Below, piece after piece: positions 50,968 to 61,091 of a DNA stretch of 64,000 nucleotides. Source of the stretch: an uncultured Lachnospiraceae bacterium (GTDB taxonomy: Bacteria > Bacillota > Clostridia > Lachnospirales > Lachnospiraceae); contig CAJKQE010000004.1 of NCBI GenBank assembly GCA_905201915.1, positions 12,132 through 76,131 on the forward strand, read 5' to 3'. Both the position numbers and the translations under genes were made by a program. The notes under the pieces were generated by a model that was not told the origin of the DNA, did not search any database, and was given only the letters and a program-made list of their open reading frames with translations. Numbering within the stretch: the first letter of the stretch is position 1; each line of letters starts with the position of its first letter.

Positions 50968-53507
50968 TGTTCCCCTTCTCCTCTCTGGGTATTTTCTTTT
51001 ACTTCTTTCAAAAGCACCTCATCCGACATCTCACTTAAACGTTTCTTTCTTTTTAAACTTTCATGTATATATTCCACAACAATTAAATATAAGGCAATTA
51101 GTATAATTGAGGCAATCCACAATACTAAAAATACCATTTTAGAGTCAATACTAAACATAAGGATGAGAAAAATAATAGGAATGACAACAATTGCAAGAAA
51201 TCCTCGCCGTATTTTCTTATGATAATTAGACTGAAATTTTTCAATTTTATCATTTAAGGATTTACGAAATTCATCCTGCCCGGCTAAAATTTTCACTGCT
51301 GTTGACAAACTGATTTTTTCTCTTTGCATCCCCTCTTCTTCACAAATCATCAAATCTGTTTCAGCCAGCTTACGGTCAAACAAATAGTTCAAGTTCAAAA
51401 GATGCGGTCTTAAAAGAAGACCTATTCCCAAAGCAATCGGCAAAAACACTGCCAGACAAAGAATATTTTTCCAGTAATGCATACCATAAATCCCTGCAAT
51501 TGCTTCTCTCATAGCATTAATCCCGTATGTAAATGGCAAAAGAGGATGAACAAACTGAAAAAATGCCGGTGTCATTTCAATGGGATACGTGCCCGCAGAG
51601 CCCGGAATTTGGAGAATGACTAAAATAACACTCAAGGCTTTTCCAATATGTTTAAAAGTAATAGACAATGCATAAATCAAATTAACATATACAAAAGAAG
51701 CAAATAAACCTGCAAATACAAAGGCCGCCGGATTTTTACACTGTATTTTCAAAAGGTAGATATCTCCAAGACAAATAATAAGCGCCTGTATCAAACCTGT
51801 TGTTATGTATAAAATCCATCTTCCAAAATATCCTTGTGTTACTGTAAAGCTTTTAATCTTCTCATCTTTATCTACTTCCATCTTAAAAATAGCGATTAAA
51901 ACAATACCGCCTACCCAGATTGCCAGATTTGTATAAAAAGGTGCCATAGCTGAACCATAATTTTCCACACGATAAAAGCTCTTCGTTTCCAACTGTACCG
52001 GAGAATGCATAAATTCAGCTACTTCTCCTGTATCTTTTTTTGTCAGCTCTTTTAAACTCAGGTAAATATCTGAGCTTTGCAGCGCCCCCAAATCTGTAAT
52101 AGCAGTATTCAGTTTTTTCTGCACATCATCAAGAGCCTCTTTGGTACTCGCCATGGCTGTTTTTGTATCACTTAACGTCTGTTTCAAATCCCCCGTTACA
52201 TTTTTAAGCTGTTCTGCGGAGGGCTCTACTCCGGCAAGAACTCCCGAAACCTTTCCTGAAAGCTGTGCAAAAGAATCTAAAGATTGATTTAAGGAAGGAA
52301 GCACATTTTTCTCAAAAGAAGCTCTGGAAGTCTGGAGATTTTTCTGTCCGTCCTGAATAACCGAAGCAATCTGATTTAATCCTTGAACAGATGTATTTAC
52401 GGCATTCCCTATACTATTGTTCCCTGTCTGAAGATTTTTCAATATCTCTTTATGTCTCTGATTTTCTGTTTCCAGCTTTTCTATGATTTCAGACAACGGA
52501 TTTCCTGGAACTTGATTATCAAGTTCTCTAAGAACTGTCAGAATTTCCTCGTTTTTTGAGATTAAATCCTGCATAGATGTAATGGTATTTCCAATCTTCT
52601 CATTTACATTCTGTACTTTCTCATTCAACTTTCCAAGGTCTGTTCCCACTGCACTGCTGATACCGGACAACGCATCTGCTCCCTGCGTAAGACCATCAGA
52701 TAAACCGACGCTTAATGCACCTACGCTATTTCTCACGGAAGCTAAAATATCTGTTCCATTATTCATAGATTTTGCTCCCGATGCTACCGCACTTTTCAGA
52801 GCATCCAGCGTTTCCTGAGTTCCATTTATTAAATCATCACTTCCATCAATAGTTTTATTTAAATTTTCTAAAACCACCTGATATTCTTCCAGATTTTCCT
52901 CTGCTGTCTGCATTTTTGCAATCAGACTTTCCTGCACTGTGTCAACCTGTGTACCCATCTGCTCTGCTGTCTGTCCCAAAATTTTAGAAACAGAGCCTGC
53001 CGCTGCAGCAATAAATTCTTCATTTACCTGCTCTTGAATCGTAGACGCACCTGTACCTGTAACCTTAGGGGCAATGGCATTTTTCTTTTCATTTAAGTAA
53101 TATTCAAACTGAGGCTGCTTCATATCACCGGAAAGAATACTCACAAAAGAAGAACTAAAATCCTCAGGTATCACAATAGCCGCATAATATTTTCCCGACT
53201 TTACACCCTGCACCGCCTTCTTTTCATCTGTAAATTTCCAACCTAAACTATCATTTTTCTTTAAATTTTGGACAATTTCCTCCCCTACATTTAGTTCTCC
53301 TATCAACTCATTTTCCGTACCCTTATCTGCATTTGCCACTGCAATCTTAATGTTTCCTGTATTTGCATAAGGATCATAATTTGCTGCAATATTAAACCAT
53401 GCGTATAGAGATGGTATCAGACATACACCAATGGTAACAATCATTGCTACCATATTATGGGATAATCGATTGACATCTCTTCTAAAAATTTCAAATGCCC
53501 TCTTCAT
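50964..53507 (-). CDS. YhgE/Pip-family membrane protein, first of pair
   Basis: An 847-residue paralogue of the next gene, with the same head (SLYAWFNIAANYDPYANTGN, YYLNEKKNAIAPKVTGTG), coiled-coil stalk and membrane bundle. It has an extra C-terminal extension of about 110 residues with two more helices and a charged tail. I chose the ATG at 53507 (GCGAGGG upstream). The pair may form a heteromeric complex. Function is unproven beyond the phage-receptor role known for Pip. Confidence 0.9.
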   Translation of the reverse strand: MKRAFEIFRRDVNRLSHNMVAMIVTIGVCLIPSLYAWFNIAANYDPYANTGNIKIAVANADKGTENELIGELNVGEEIVQNLKKNDSLGWKFTDEKKAVQGVKSGKYYAAIVIPEDFSSSFVSILSGDMKQPQFEYYLNEKKNAIAPKVTGTGASTIQEQVNEEFIAAAAGSVSKILGQTAEQMGTQVDTVQESLIAKMQTAEENLEEYQVVLENLNKTIDGSDDLINGTQETLDALKSAVASGAKSMNNGTDILASVRNSVGALSVGLSDGLTQGADALSGISSAVGTDLGKLNEKVQNVNEKIGNTITSMQDLISKNEEILTVLRELDNQVPGNPLSEIIEKLETENQRHKEILKNLQTGNNSIGNAVNTSVQGLNQIASVIQDGQKNLQTSRASFEKNVLPSLNQSLDSFAQLSGKVSGVLAGVEPSAEQLKNVTGDLKQTLSDTKTAMASTKEALDDVQKKLNTAITDLGALQSSDIYLSLKELTKKDTGEVAEFMHSPVQLETKSFYRVENYGSAMAPFYTNLAIWVGGIVLIAIFKMEVDKDEKIKSFTVTQGYFGRWILYITTGLIQALIICLGDIYLLKIQCKNPAAFVFAGLFASFVYVNLIYALSITFKHIGKALSVILVILQIPGSAGTYPIEMTPAFFQFVHPLLPFTYGINAMREAIAGIYGMHYWKNILCLAVFLPIALGIGLLLRPHLLNLNYLFDRKLAETDLMICEEEGMQREKISLSTAVKILAGQDEFRKSLNDKIEKFQSNYHKKIRRGFLAIVVIPIIFLILMFSIDSKMVFLVLWIASIILIALYLIVVEYIHESLKRKKRLSEMSDEVLLKEVKENTQRGEGEQ

Positions 53508-53667
53508 GCTTTTCCCTCGCTTTTCTATAATCTTCTTATATAAGCATATTGTCTGCAATTCGTATATTTTATCACCAGAATTTGAGATGTCAATAATTTC
53601 GGAGAAAAAAATATGACCTTAAGTCAATTTTTTTATCAAATATCATTTCTAATCTGGATACAAGCTT

Positions 53668-53709
53668 AAAAATAAAGGTGAAAAGCTGATTTTACTCAAC
53701 CTTTTCACC
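53668..53709 (-). terminator. Terminator after the GH13 gene
   Basis: GGTGAAAAG and CTTTTCACC arms, followed on the minus strand by TTTATTTTT, 17 bp after the GH13 stop. Confidence 0.8.
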
Positions 53710-53725
53710 TATTATCATCATACTA

Positions 53726-55087
53726 TTATTCTCTTATTTCTATAAAAGCGCTTCCTGCCGCTTTCATAGTAAGGCAAATCCTACCGCCTTCCACTGGTAA
53801 CTGTTCTTCTGTTTCCAGATTGATATACCTCTTATCAGCAAATGGCACCGGAATACTTATATTCACTTCCTGCTCATCATTATTTACTGCCACAACAAGC
53901 CCCTGCTCCTGAGTAAATCTGACAAAAGCATATTGCCTGTTTGTCAGCAGTAGTTCCCGATATCTTCCATAAGCAAGACAATCTGTATATTTCTTATGCA
54001 GATTTCCCAGCCATTTCACATGCTGCATAATCTTAGAATCTTTTTCCTTATTTAAAGCCTCTTCAATCTCTACTGCCGGACGCAGTGGATCGTCATTTCC
54101 ACCCTCCTTGCGTCCTTCAATTCCCCATTCAGAGCCATAATAAATAGAAGGAATTCCGGGAAGTGTAAACAGCAGTGTATAAATAGGAAAAATGTGGTCT
54201 TTTACCTGAATTTTACTGATAATTCTGTCTACATCGTGATTGTCCACAAAGGAATATAACTTCATACCTTTATAAATCCCACCGTTTTCATCAAATTCTC
54301 GGCGAATTGTATGCGCAATCTCAAAATAATTGTGATCATTATGTCCGGAATAAAGCCCCTTATGCAATTCATAATTTGTAACACTGTGAAGCATTTTTTG
54401 CCCATCCTGAATATAACGGCTGTAATCTCCATGAATGACCTCGCCCATAAGCCAGAAATCTTCCTTTTTCTCACGGGTTCTCTTTCTCATCTCTTCCATG
54501 AAAGAAAATTCCAGGCAATCTGCACAGTCTAAACGAATACCGTCAATATCAAAAGTATCAATCCAGAAATCAATAACTCCAAGAAGATATTCCCGCACAG
54601 CCGGCTCCCATAAATTCAAATTCACCAGTTCAAAGCAATTTCTCCATGCCTCATAACCAAATCCGTCATTATAAGGACTATTCCAGCCAAAATTAACACC
54701 CTTGTACCAACTACAGTATGGTGACTGCTCTCTGTTTTTCTGTATATCCTGAAAGGCAAAAAATTCTCTTCCCGTGTGATTAAATACACCGTCTACTACA
54801 ACCCGAATGCCTGCCTCGTGAGCCTTTCTGACAAAGCGTTTGAAATCCTCATTATCTCCTAATCTACGATCCACAACCTTATAATCCTTTGTATCATATC
54901 CATGGGTACTGGATTCAAACAACGGTCCTATATAAATAGCAGTGCAACCTAAATCTGCAATATGAGGAAGCCATTTGTCCAGTTCTTCAAACCTGTGTAC
55001 TACCTCTTCTCCCTTATTTTCTCTAGGCGCACCTGTCATGCCAATAGGATAAATATGATAAAACACTGCCTCTTCATACCATGCCAT
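53726..55087 (-). CDS. GH13 alpha-amylase-family glycosidase
   Basis: A 453-residue intracellular enzyme. The barrel has VVDGVFNHTG, nucleophile Asp in DGIRLDCADCLEF, acid/base Glu in LMGEVIH and stabiliser Asp in FVDNHDVDR. It lacks signal peptide and CBM34, so it resembles cytoplasmic maltodextrin-type hydrolases. The frame extends to 55249, but the ATG at 55087 has GGAGG 6-7 bp upstream and starts at the family N-terminus (AWYEEAVFYHIYP). The substrate within alpha-glucans cannot be set. Confidence 0.88.
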   Translation of the reverse strand: MAWYEEAVFYHIYPIGMTGAPRENKGEEVVHRFEELDKWLPHIADLGCTAIYIGPLFESSTHGYDTKDYKVVDRRLGDNEDFKRFVRKAHEAGIRVVVDGVFNHTGREFFAFQDIQKNREQSPYCSWYKGVNFGWNSPYNDGFGYEAWRNCFELVNLNLWEPAVREYLLGVIDFWIDTFDIDGIRLDCADCLEFSFMEEMRKRTREKKEDFWLMGEVIHGDYSRYIQDGQKMLHSVTNYELHKGLYSGHNDHNYFEIAHTIRREFDENGGIYKGMKLYSFVDNHDVDRIISKIQVKDHIFPIYTLLFTLPGIPSIYYGSEWGIEGRKEGGNDDPLRPAVEIEEALNKEKDSKIMQHVKWLGNLHKKYTDCLAYGRYRELLLTNRQYAFVRFTQEQGLVVAVNNDEQEVNISIPVPFADKRYINLETEEQLPVEGGRICLTMKAAGSAFIEIRE

Positions 55088-55148
55088 AATCATTCCTCCT
55101 GCTTGTGAATAACTTTTACTCACATTATACCAATCGGTATAGAAAAAA

Positions 55149-55943
55149 TCAATGGTGATAGCAATATTCCTCCAGTGTAATCTGATTACTGTAAATATAT
55201 TTTGCTGCTTCCTTGCCCACATATCGATAGTGCCATGGTTCATAGACAATTCCCGTTATATCTGCCTTATCCTCAGGATAGCGCAGTATAAAACCATATT
55301 TCCAGCAATTTTTCATAAGCCATTGTTGTACAGGCTGTTCCTCCATTCCACTGACTATTTTTTGTTCCGCAATATCTGTTATATCTACAGCCAGCCCTAA
55401 CTCATGTTCACTTGTCCCCGGAATTGCAACTGATTTTGCCGTTTTTTCTTCTGCCTCCTGTCTGTCCATCCCATCTTTCATATATATCTGAATTTGCTGG
55501 TTAAAAAGTTCCTGTTGTTTTTCATGAGTCCGATAGGAAGAACAAATAATTGGTGAATATCCCTGCGCACGGCAATCATCCATCATCTGCTGCAATTCAG
55601 GATAACATCTGGAATCAATACTCTGCCCGTTTCTAAGCTGTGTAAGAGATATATTTTCGGCATAAGATTGATCCAGCTTGTGCGAACTATTTACTAAAAT
55701 TAAGTTCCACTTCGTGCCCGCATCTGTTGATGAATCATTTTTCAAATTATCATTATTCTGATTAATTTTTTTAGAATTGTTATGTTTATATAAAATTTTT
55801 CCCTCTGCCGAAACGCTTGTTCTGACAACTCCTGCTGCAACTATGACAAAAATCACACATACCATAATTTCGCTCATCAATACACCTACCATCCTTCTTT
55901 TACGTGACATTCCCTTTCTTCGTCTTATTTTCCTCTTAATCAC
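55149..55943 (-). CDS. VanY-like D-Ala-D-Ala carboxypeptidase (M15B)
   Basis: About 264 residues. A membrane anchor (about 20-45) leads to an extracellular M15B domain with CSSYRTHEKQQELF, SEHELGLAVDITD (zinc His and Asp) and EPWHYRYVG (zinc His). Such enzymes trim the terminal D-Ala of peptidoglycan stems. The frame opens at GTG 55952; I prefer the GTG at 55943, which has AGAGAGG 8 bp upstream. It follows the 56024-58778 two-component operon and shares its direct-repeat operator. No vanHAX genes are nearby, so glycopeptide resistance is not implied. Confidence 0.88.
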   Translation of the reverse strand: MIKRKIRRRKGMSRKRRMVGVLMSEIMVCVIFVIVAAGVVRTSVSAEGKILYKHNNSKKINQNNDNLKNDSSTDAGTKWNLILVNSSHKLDQSYAENISLTQLRNGQSIDSRCYPELQQMMDDCRAQGYSPIICSSYRTHEKQQELFNQQIQIYMKDGMDRQEAEEKTAKSVAIPGTSEHELGLAVDITDIAEQKIVSGMEEQPVQQWLMKNCWKYGFILRYPEDKADITGIVYEPWHYRYVGKEAAKYIYSNQITLEEYCYHH

Positions 55944-55994
55944 AAAACGCACCTCTCTTTCCTTTTTCTAAAGGATAGCGCGGTGCGTTTTCAA

Positions 55995-56025
55995 AATATA
56001 TTCAGTTTGCCATCCATTTGGCATC
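55995..56025 (-). promoter_or_regulatory. Response-regulator box and -10 before the VanY-like gene
   Basis: Direct repeat GATGCCA and GATGGCA with 11-bp period (56019-56025 and 56008-56014), followed after 7 bp by TATATT (55995-56000) on the minus strand. The same arrangement precedes the response regulator gene at 58778. Confidence 0.6.
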
Positions 56026-56725
56026 ATTCAAATGGTAATAATTCAGGTCCCTTATAATAAAAATATACAGACATCAAAATTTCATCTTTGTTTTTATCAA
56101 CCAATTTGATTACGTCATAACTATCATCTTCCGGTTCTATACTAAGTTCATAATACTCTTCTAAATATGAAATTAAATTAGCCTTAACATACTCGCTATT
56201 TTTATTATCAATACAATAAGCTGCTGAATTTCCGTCATCTGCTGTAACATTGTAACTCATCTGGACAACCTTTTTATTCTTATCATCCACACACAGCACC
56301 AATTCATCACCTGTTAAGCATTTCGCTTTCACCGTCCATATTACAGCAGAAGTAGAGGAATCCTTCATAACCAGCAGGTTACATTTTGCATCCATACTTG
56401 ATTTATCAATACTTATCTGCATATAACCCCATCCCTCTAATTGCAATCCCTGCAGGAAAGAGTTACAGACTTCTGCTAATTCTTCTCTTGATAAATTTGC
56501 CAGTTCTTCCTGATAATCAAACTCATAGTCTTTTTTATACACGACTCTCATAGCCTCTATAATACTATTGGAATGGGTAATTTCTATGGGATTTACCTTA
56601 TATTTTTCCACCTGTTCCAGATTTTCATTTAAAACATTTGAAAAGACAATACGAGGAAAAAACAGTCCAAAACCAATGCATAAAATCATGATAAATACTC
56701 CAAATACCCATGAATACTTTTTCAT
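56024..56725 (-). CDS. Membrane-anchored protein of the two-component operon, unknown
   Basis: A 233-residue protein with one N-terminal membrane helix (about 5-27, uncleaved or signal) and an extracellular domain. I recognise no family. The domain is acidic, and strand-rich in its second half (MQISIDKSSMDAKCNLLVMKDSS, AVIWTVKAKC). It overlaps the kinase gene by 4 bp (ATGA), so it is made together with the sensor. It may act as an accessory sensor or wall-stress reporter; this is inference. Confidence 0.65.
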   Translation of the reverse strand: MKKYSWVFGVFIMILCIGFGLFFPRIVFSNVLNENLEQVEKYKVNPIEITHSNSIIEAMRVVYKKDYEFDYQEELANLSREELAEVCNSFLQGLQLEGWGYMQISIDKSSMDAKCNLLVMKDSSTSAVIWTVKAKCLTGDELVLCVDDKNKKVVQMSYNVTADDGNSAAYCIDNKNSEYVKANLISYLEEYYELSIEPEDDSYDVIKLVDKNKDEILMSVYFYYKGPELLPFE

Positions 56726-58119
56726 ATTCTGCCTCCCCGTATCTGCACTTTCACCACTGTTCCAACACCCACTTCACTTTCTATTGAAAGACTTCCGTTA
56801 TGAATTTTTGCTATCCGATCACAAAGTGACAGCCCCAGTCCGGCACCTCCAAAGCTACGGCTTCTGGCTTTATCTATACGATAAAAGGCTTCTGTTATAT
56901 GCACCAGTTTATCTTTTGGAATACCACATCCGGTGTCCTGAATGAGCAAATCGCAACCATCTTTTTTCATGGAAAGTACTATTTTGATAACACCACCATT
57001 TTCCATAGCACGTCTGGCATTTTCTAAGAGATTTACAACCAGAGAGACAAAAAGATCCGGTTCCAGCATACAATTACCAGCCTCACATTTTTTCTCTATC
57101 TCTATCCCATTTTCTTGAAAATATGGTACATAATGCTTCACCACATTTTCTATCAAATATGCCGGGTTTTGAATTGTCAGCTCCTGCTCTTTATTACCTG
57201 CGGCAATGAGTTCAAGAAGCTTTATAGACAGCCTCTCCAATCGTTTACTTTCAGAATATATATAGTTTGCAGCGTCTGTCTGCTCCTCCTGACTTAAATT
57301 CTGACGTCTCAACAAATCTGCATATCCAATCATAGATGTCATTGGCGTTTTCAGTTCATGTGTAAAATTTGCAATAAACTGATTCTGTCTGTCCACCGCC
57401 GCATTTAATTCCTCCATTTTGTCAACAAGCGTATCTGTCATACGGTCAAATTCTACTGAAAGTTCTTCTATCTCATCGTTTGTATGAATATCACTTCTCA
57501 AATCATAGTTCCCTTGTGTAATACTGGAAACGATTTTCTTCAGCCTGCTTATGGGTTTTGTTAAAAAATATGATAAAATATAAGAGAAAACTGCGCTGCA
57601 GGTCACTACAAAAAGAAAAACCGCTATATAAAGTTTCTGCAATTCCTCTCTTTGCTCGTATACTTTTGTAATGTCATATAAAGCATCTATATATAAGTCT
57701 GCATTTTCCACTTTAATCACTGAACAAAGCTGAATATAGTACTGATTTTCACTACGGATAATCTTATATGCTACATTTCTGTAATCTGCTTTATCACACA
57801 TTTCTTCCATATCATTCACAAAATCACTACTTTTATATATAAGTTCTTTGTCTTTATGCAGACTTATAGCAACAAACAAATCATTTTGTTCCACAATCTT
57901 CCCAAAATCCTTAGAAATCTCACTTGCTGTCGTCCAAGTAGTTTCCTGACTAAGCAGAGAAAATGTATGAATAACCATGTCAAATGATTTTATTGCAGAT
58001 ATCTTTTCACGATTTATGGAGCTTTGAAAGGAACTGTATAAAAGAAATGTACCACCAATTCCAAAAATAAACGCAATCATGGAAATCATACACAAAGTCA
58101 CTTTATATCGAAACTTCAT
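56722..58119 (-). CDS. Sensor histidine kinase (VanS-type)
   Basis: A 465-residue kinase: TM1 at 9-29, extracellular sensor 30-160, TM2 at 162-185, HAMP, HisKA with His254 (IANFTHELKTPMTSMIGYADLL), N box NLLENARRAM, DTGCGIP, and GGAGLGLSL lid. It overlaps the regulator gene by 4 bp. By linkage to a D,D-carboxypeptidase it probably reads the state of the cell wall. Confidence 0.93.
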   Translation of the reverse strand: MKFRYKVTLCMISMIAFIFGIGGTFLLYSSFQSSINREKISAIKSFDMVIHTFSLLSQETTWTTASEISKDFGKIVEQNDLFVAISLHKDKELIYKSSDFVNDMEEMCDKADYRNVAYKIIRSENQYYIQLCSVIKVENADLYIDALYDITKVYEQREELQKLYIAVFLFVVTCSAVFSYILSYFLTKPISRLKKIVSSITQGNYDLRSDIHTNDEIEELSVEFDRMTDTLVDKMEELNAAVDRQNQFIANFTHELKTPMTSMIGYADLLRRQNLSQEEQTDAANYIYSESKRLERLSIKLLELIAAGNKEQELTIQNPAYLIENVVKHYVPYFQENGIEIEKKCEAGNCMLEPDLFVSLVVNLLENARRAMENGGVIKIVLSMKKDGCDLLIQDTGCGIPKDKLVHITEAFYRIDKARSRSFGGAGLGLSLCDRIAKIHNGSLSIESEVGVGTVVKVQIRGGRI

Positions 58120-58778
58120 GTCCTCATCTCCAATCGATATCCTACTTTATTAACTGCTTTTATCATGTCTTCCAGATGAGCTTTTCTTCGAAGTCTCTGT
58201 ACATGCAAGTCCACTGTCTTACTGGTATATTCCAGGTTTCCTCCCCATACCCGCTCATATATAGTTTCTCTATATAATGCCACGTTTGGATTCTGTGCAA
58301 AAAGCACAAGCAAATCATATTCCTTTGGTGTCAGCGCTACTTCCTGTTCATCATATCGAACCACATGCTGTTTCAAATTAATTGTCAGCTTATCATTAAT
58401 TTGGATAATATCCGAAGTCTTATGAAATCTTCTGAGTACCACCTCAACCCTTGCCAAAAGTTCTACAACCTCAAAGGGCTTTACAATGTAATCCTCTGCG
58501 CCCATTTTTAAGCCTTTTACCCTATCCTTGGTTGAATTCATTGCCGTGATAAAAATAACCGGGATATCAAAGGGTTTTATATATTCCAGCAATTCAAATC
58601 CGTCAATATATGGGATCATAATATCCAGAAGAATTAAATCATATCTGTTTTCCTCTATCATATCAGCCGCAGTCTCACCATCATACGCACAAGAACAAAA
58701 ATACCCCGCTCCTTTCAGCGATAACTTTATTAAATCAGAAATCGGCTTTTCGTCCTCAACAATTAAGATATTTACCAT
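58116..58778 (-). CDS. OmpR-family response regulator (VanR-type)
   Basis: A 220-residue regulator with receiver Asp52 (LILLDIMIPYIDG), EDE pocket, conserved Lys in IVKPFEVVELLARV, and a winged helix ending SKTVDLHVQRLRRK and VNKVGYRLE. It is first gene of the operon regulator-kinase-accessory protein. Two GATGCCA repeats sit directly before its promoter, suggesting autoregulation. Confidence 0.94.
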   Translation of the reverse strand: MVNILIVEDEKPISDLIKLSLKGAGYFCSCAYDGETAADMIEENRYDLILLDIMIPYIDGFELLEYIKPFDIPVIFITAMNSTKDRVKGLKMGAEDYIVKPFEVVELLARVEVVLRRFHKTSDIIQINDKLTINLKQHVVRYDEQEVALTPKEYDLLVLFAQNPNVALYRETIYERVWGGNLEYTSKTVDLHVQRLRRKAHLEDMIKAVNKVGYRLEMRT

Positions 58779-58807
58779 AATTTTCTCCCAATCTATGTAC
58801 TATGGCT

Positions 58808-58839
58808 ATTATACATTATAATGGCATCTTTTTGGCATC
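58808..58839 (-). promoter_or_regulatory. Response-regulator box and -10 before the VanR-type gene
   Basis: Two GATGCCA copies with an 11-bp period (58833-58839 and 58822-58828), followed after 8 bp by TATAAT (58808-58813) on the minus strand. This is typical of OmpR-type tandem sites replacing a -35 box. Confidence 0.65.
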
Positions 58840-58847
58840 AAAAAATA

Positions 58848-59129
58848 TTATCTTATATGAAATCCTTTTTCATGCTGCTCTTTAGGAAGTGGTTTTCTAT
58901 CTATCCATGAAATCTGAATATACGGACTCTGATTGATCATCTTCAAAACCCTGTTAATCTGCTCTGCTGTCCCCTGTGCTTCCATCACAACACTGCCATC
59001 CCACTCATTTGTTACCCATCCGGTAACTCCCACACTGTCTGCTGCATGCTTTGCTCGATACCGAAATCCGACTCCCTGTACTCTCCCTGTAAACGTCAGA
59101 TGCTCGCGGATGATACTTTGTTCATTCAT
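58848..59129 (-). CDS. acyP: Acylphosphatase
   Basis: A 93-residue enzyme with the active-site loop GRVQGVGFRYR (catalytic Arg) and GWVTNEWDGSVVMEAQG (catalytic Asn). It hydrolyses acyl phosphates in the cytoplasm. I chose the ATG at 59129, with AAAGGTGG 9 bp upstream. It is a single small gene between the permease and the two-component operon. Confidence 0.94.
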   Translation of the reverse strand: MNEQSIIREHLTFTGRVQGVGFRYRAKHAADSVGVTGWVTNEWDGSVVMEAQGTAEQINRVLKMINQSPYIQISWIDRKPLPKEQHEKGFHIR

Positions 59130-59193
59130 TTTATCGTTCCACCTTTCCATTATTAGATGTAATTACCTTTTTCCCGATATTTCTGTGCTATTA

Positions 59194-60279
59194 TCATGAA
59201 AACATAAATGCAGCCAGAATAAACACCATCAAAAATAAAATATTTGCAATTGTAAAGTACAAAATATACTTTCCTTTTCGACTAGGTCCAGAGGCTACAA
59301 TAAGCCGGTAAGAAATCAAACTCGCCATTGATGCAATCAATGTTCCAAGCCCTCCGATATTTGTTCCGACAATCAAAGCTTCCCATTTCTGTGTAAATCC
59401 GGACAATAACAGCGCAGCCGGAACATTGCTGATGACCTGTGAAGAAGCTACTGCTGTGAGTATTTCATTGCCACTGATGATTCCTTTTAAAAAATCACAA
59501 AAAGCCGGAATACGTCCCATATTTCCGATAAAAATAAAAAATCCCGCAAATGTAAGCAGCAAAGAATAGTCAATCACCTTTAACGTATCCCTATCTGTGA
59601 AAAATACAACAAAAACTGTCACAATAGTGACAAACCATGCGGGCAATATCTGTGCCACACAGAGCAGACACTGCACAAACAAAACCGCATAGATCACTTG
59701 CTTCCGATAGTTCTTGAAAGATACTTCCGAAGCAATCTGTAACGTGTGCAACGGCTGTTTTTTTCGAAGGACAATGGTCACGAAAAGTAACACCGCCGCA
59801 AGAACAGTATACGGGAGCATCAATATAAGAAATTCTCCCACTCCCATCCCCGCTTTAGAATACAGATAAAGATTTTGGGGATTTCCAATTGGGGTAAACA
59901 TACTTCCAAGGTTCGCTGCTATTGTCTGTAACACAACCACCAAAATAATGCTCTCCCTCCGGTCAGACATCTCTAATACCTGAATTGCAAATGGCACAAA
60001 TGTGATAAGCGCCACATCATTGGTAATCAGCATACTGGATATAAAACATAAAAAAACAAGTATCAACTCCAACTGGTGACTGTTTTTTACTTTTGTAAGT
60101 AATCTATCGGCTGCCTGCCGGAACACGCCGAGACGATTTGCTCCTGCCATCACTGCCATCAGACAAAACAAAAGCCCAAGCGTATGAAAATCAATATAAC
60201 TTAAATATGCACTATCCGGCGGAACTACAATGGCAGATATAAGTGCAAGTACCCATGCAATAATCAATACAATATTCAT
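59194..60279 (-). CDS. SLC13/ArsB-NhaD superfamily anion permease
   Basis: A 361-residue ion transporter with about ten helices and conserved half-site motifs: SSMLITNDVALITFVPFA, NLGSMFTPIGNPQNLYLYS and SQVISNVPAALLLSGF. It is of the CitMHS/YbiR type. The substrate (citrate, arsenite, other anion or H+/Na+) cannot be fixed. AAGGAAAAAG precedes the ATG. Confidence 0.85.
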   Translation of the reverse strand: MNIVLIIAWVLALISAIVVPPDSAYLSYIDFHTLGLLFCLMAVMAGANRLGVFRQAADRLLTKVKNSHQLELILVFLCFISSMLITNDVALITFVPFAIQVLEMSDRRESIILVVVLQTIAANLGSMFTPIGNPQNLYLYSKAGMGVGEFLILMLPYTVLAAVLLFVTIVLRKKQPLHTLQIASEVSFKNYRKQVIYAVLFVQCLLCVAQILPAWFVTIVTVFVVFFTDRDTLKVIDYSLLLTFAGFFIFIGNMGRIPAFCDFLKGIISGNEILTAVASSQVISNVPAALLLSGFTQKWEALIVGTNIGGLGTLIASMASLISYRLIVASGPSRKGKYILYFTIANILFLMVFILAAFMFS

Positions 60280-60304
60280 TCTTTTTCCTTTTTTATTCTT
60301 TTTT

Positions 60305-61091
60305 CTACAAATACTCCCCTAACCGCTCTTTTACATTCGCTTCGATCCCTTTCATGATATCCAGACATTTTTCTTTATTCATTCCTGCTGCTATGCCCAC
60401 TGCAAGAATTTCTTTTTCTCCCGGATTACGTCATTTCCATCCACTGCTGTCGTATGCTCCCCATAATACGTATTACTATAAGTAAGATCATAAGCAGGAC
60501 TCAAACGCCAGCTATCATTTTCTTCATCATAAAGAAATGTGAAATTCTTCGAGTGATCATCTCTGTTATGCGCAAATACATTAAAGCACATTCGGCGAAA
60601 CATATTTTCTAAATCCATCTCATTATTATTCGTTAATATTTTTGTCAGCTTCATAAGACCATGATAATCCATACTTGGCTGTTCAAAATCCAACTCCAAA
60701 AGTGCCGCAGCTGTAAGCATATGAATCTTTTTTTCGCCTCTTGTATCCACTGCCCTCCATCTATTGATGTCATAATCTTCGGTCTGGCTCCACCACTTGT
60801 TACAGTCAAATCATCTGGATTTTGTTTATACGAACGTAATAATCGGTTCAGCAGCAATCTTCCCCAGCCATCCGGAAGACTACCCGCAAATACTCCAAAA
60901 AGTCCCTGAAAATAATCTTTCGTCGGAATAAACACCTGGTCTTTTAATGGAAGGGAAAACGGACTAATTGAAAATCCTTTTTCAATCCAGCTTTTACTAT
61001 ACTGAAACGCAATTTTACGACCGGCTGTCATCGCCAGCGTCCCGACCAGTCGTTCATTATAATATACTTGTAACGAATTATCTCGTTTCAT
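60305..61091 (-). pseudogene. hipA: hipA toxin kinase, decayed
   Basis: Starts normally at 61091 (AGGAGG upstream) with the HipA N-terminal domain (VYYNERLVGTLAMTAGRKIAFQYS, FGVFAGSLPDGWGRLLLNRLL). The part between LLRSYKQNPDD and SGGARPK is deleted. After IDGGQW the frame is lost and about 80 codons of the kinase core are missing. The C-terminus resumes in another frame (KKIHMLTAAALLEL, AHNRDDHSKNF, YDLTYSNTYYGEHTT). A further shift near 60410 separates it from NPGEKEILAVGIAAGMNKEKC. The kinase cannot be functional. Confidence 0.85.

Noticed and set aside
55149..58778. Glycopeptide resistance cluster (vanRS with vanY)
   Set aside because: No vanH, vanA-type ligase or vanX is nearby; a wall-maintenance regulon explains the genes.
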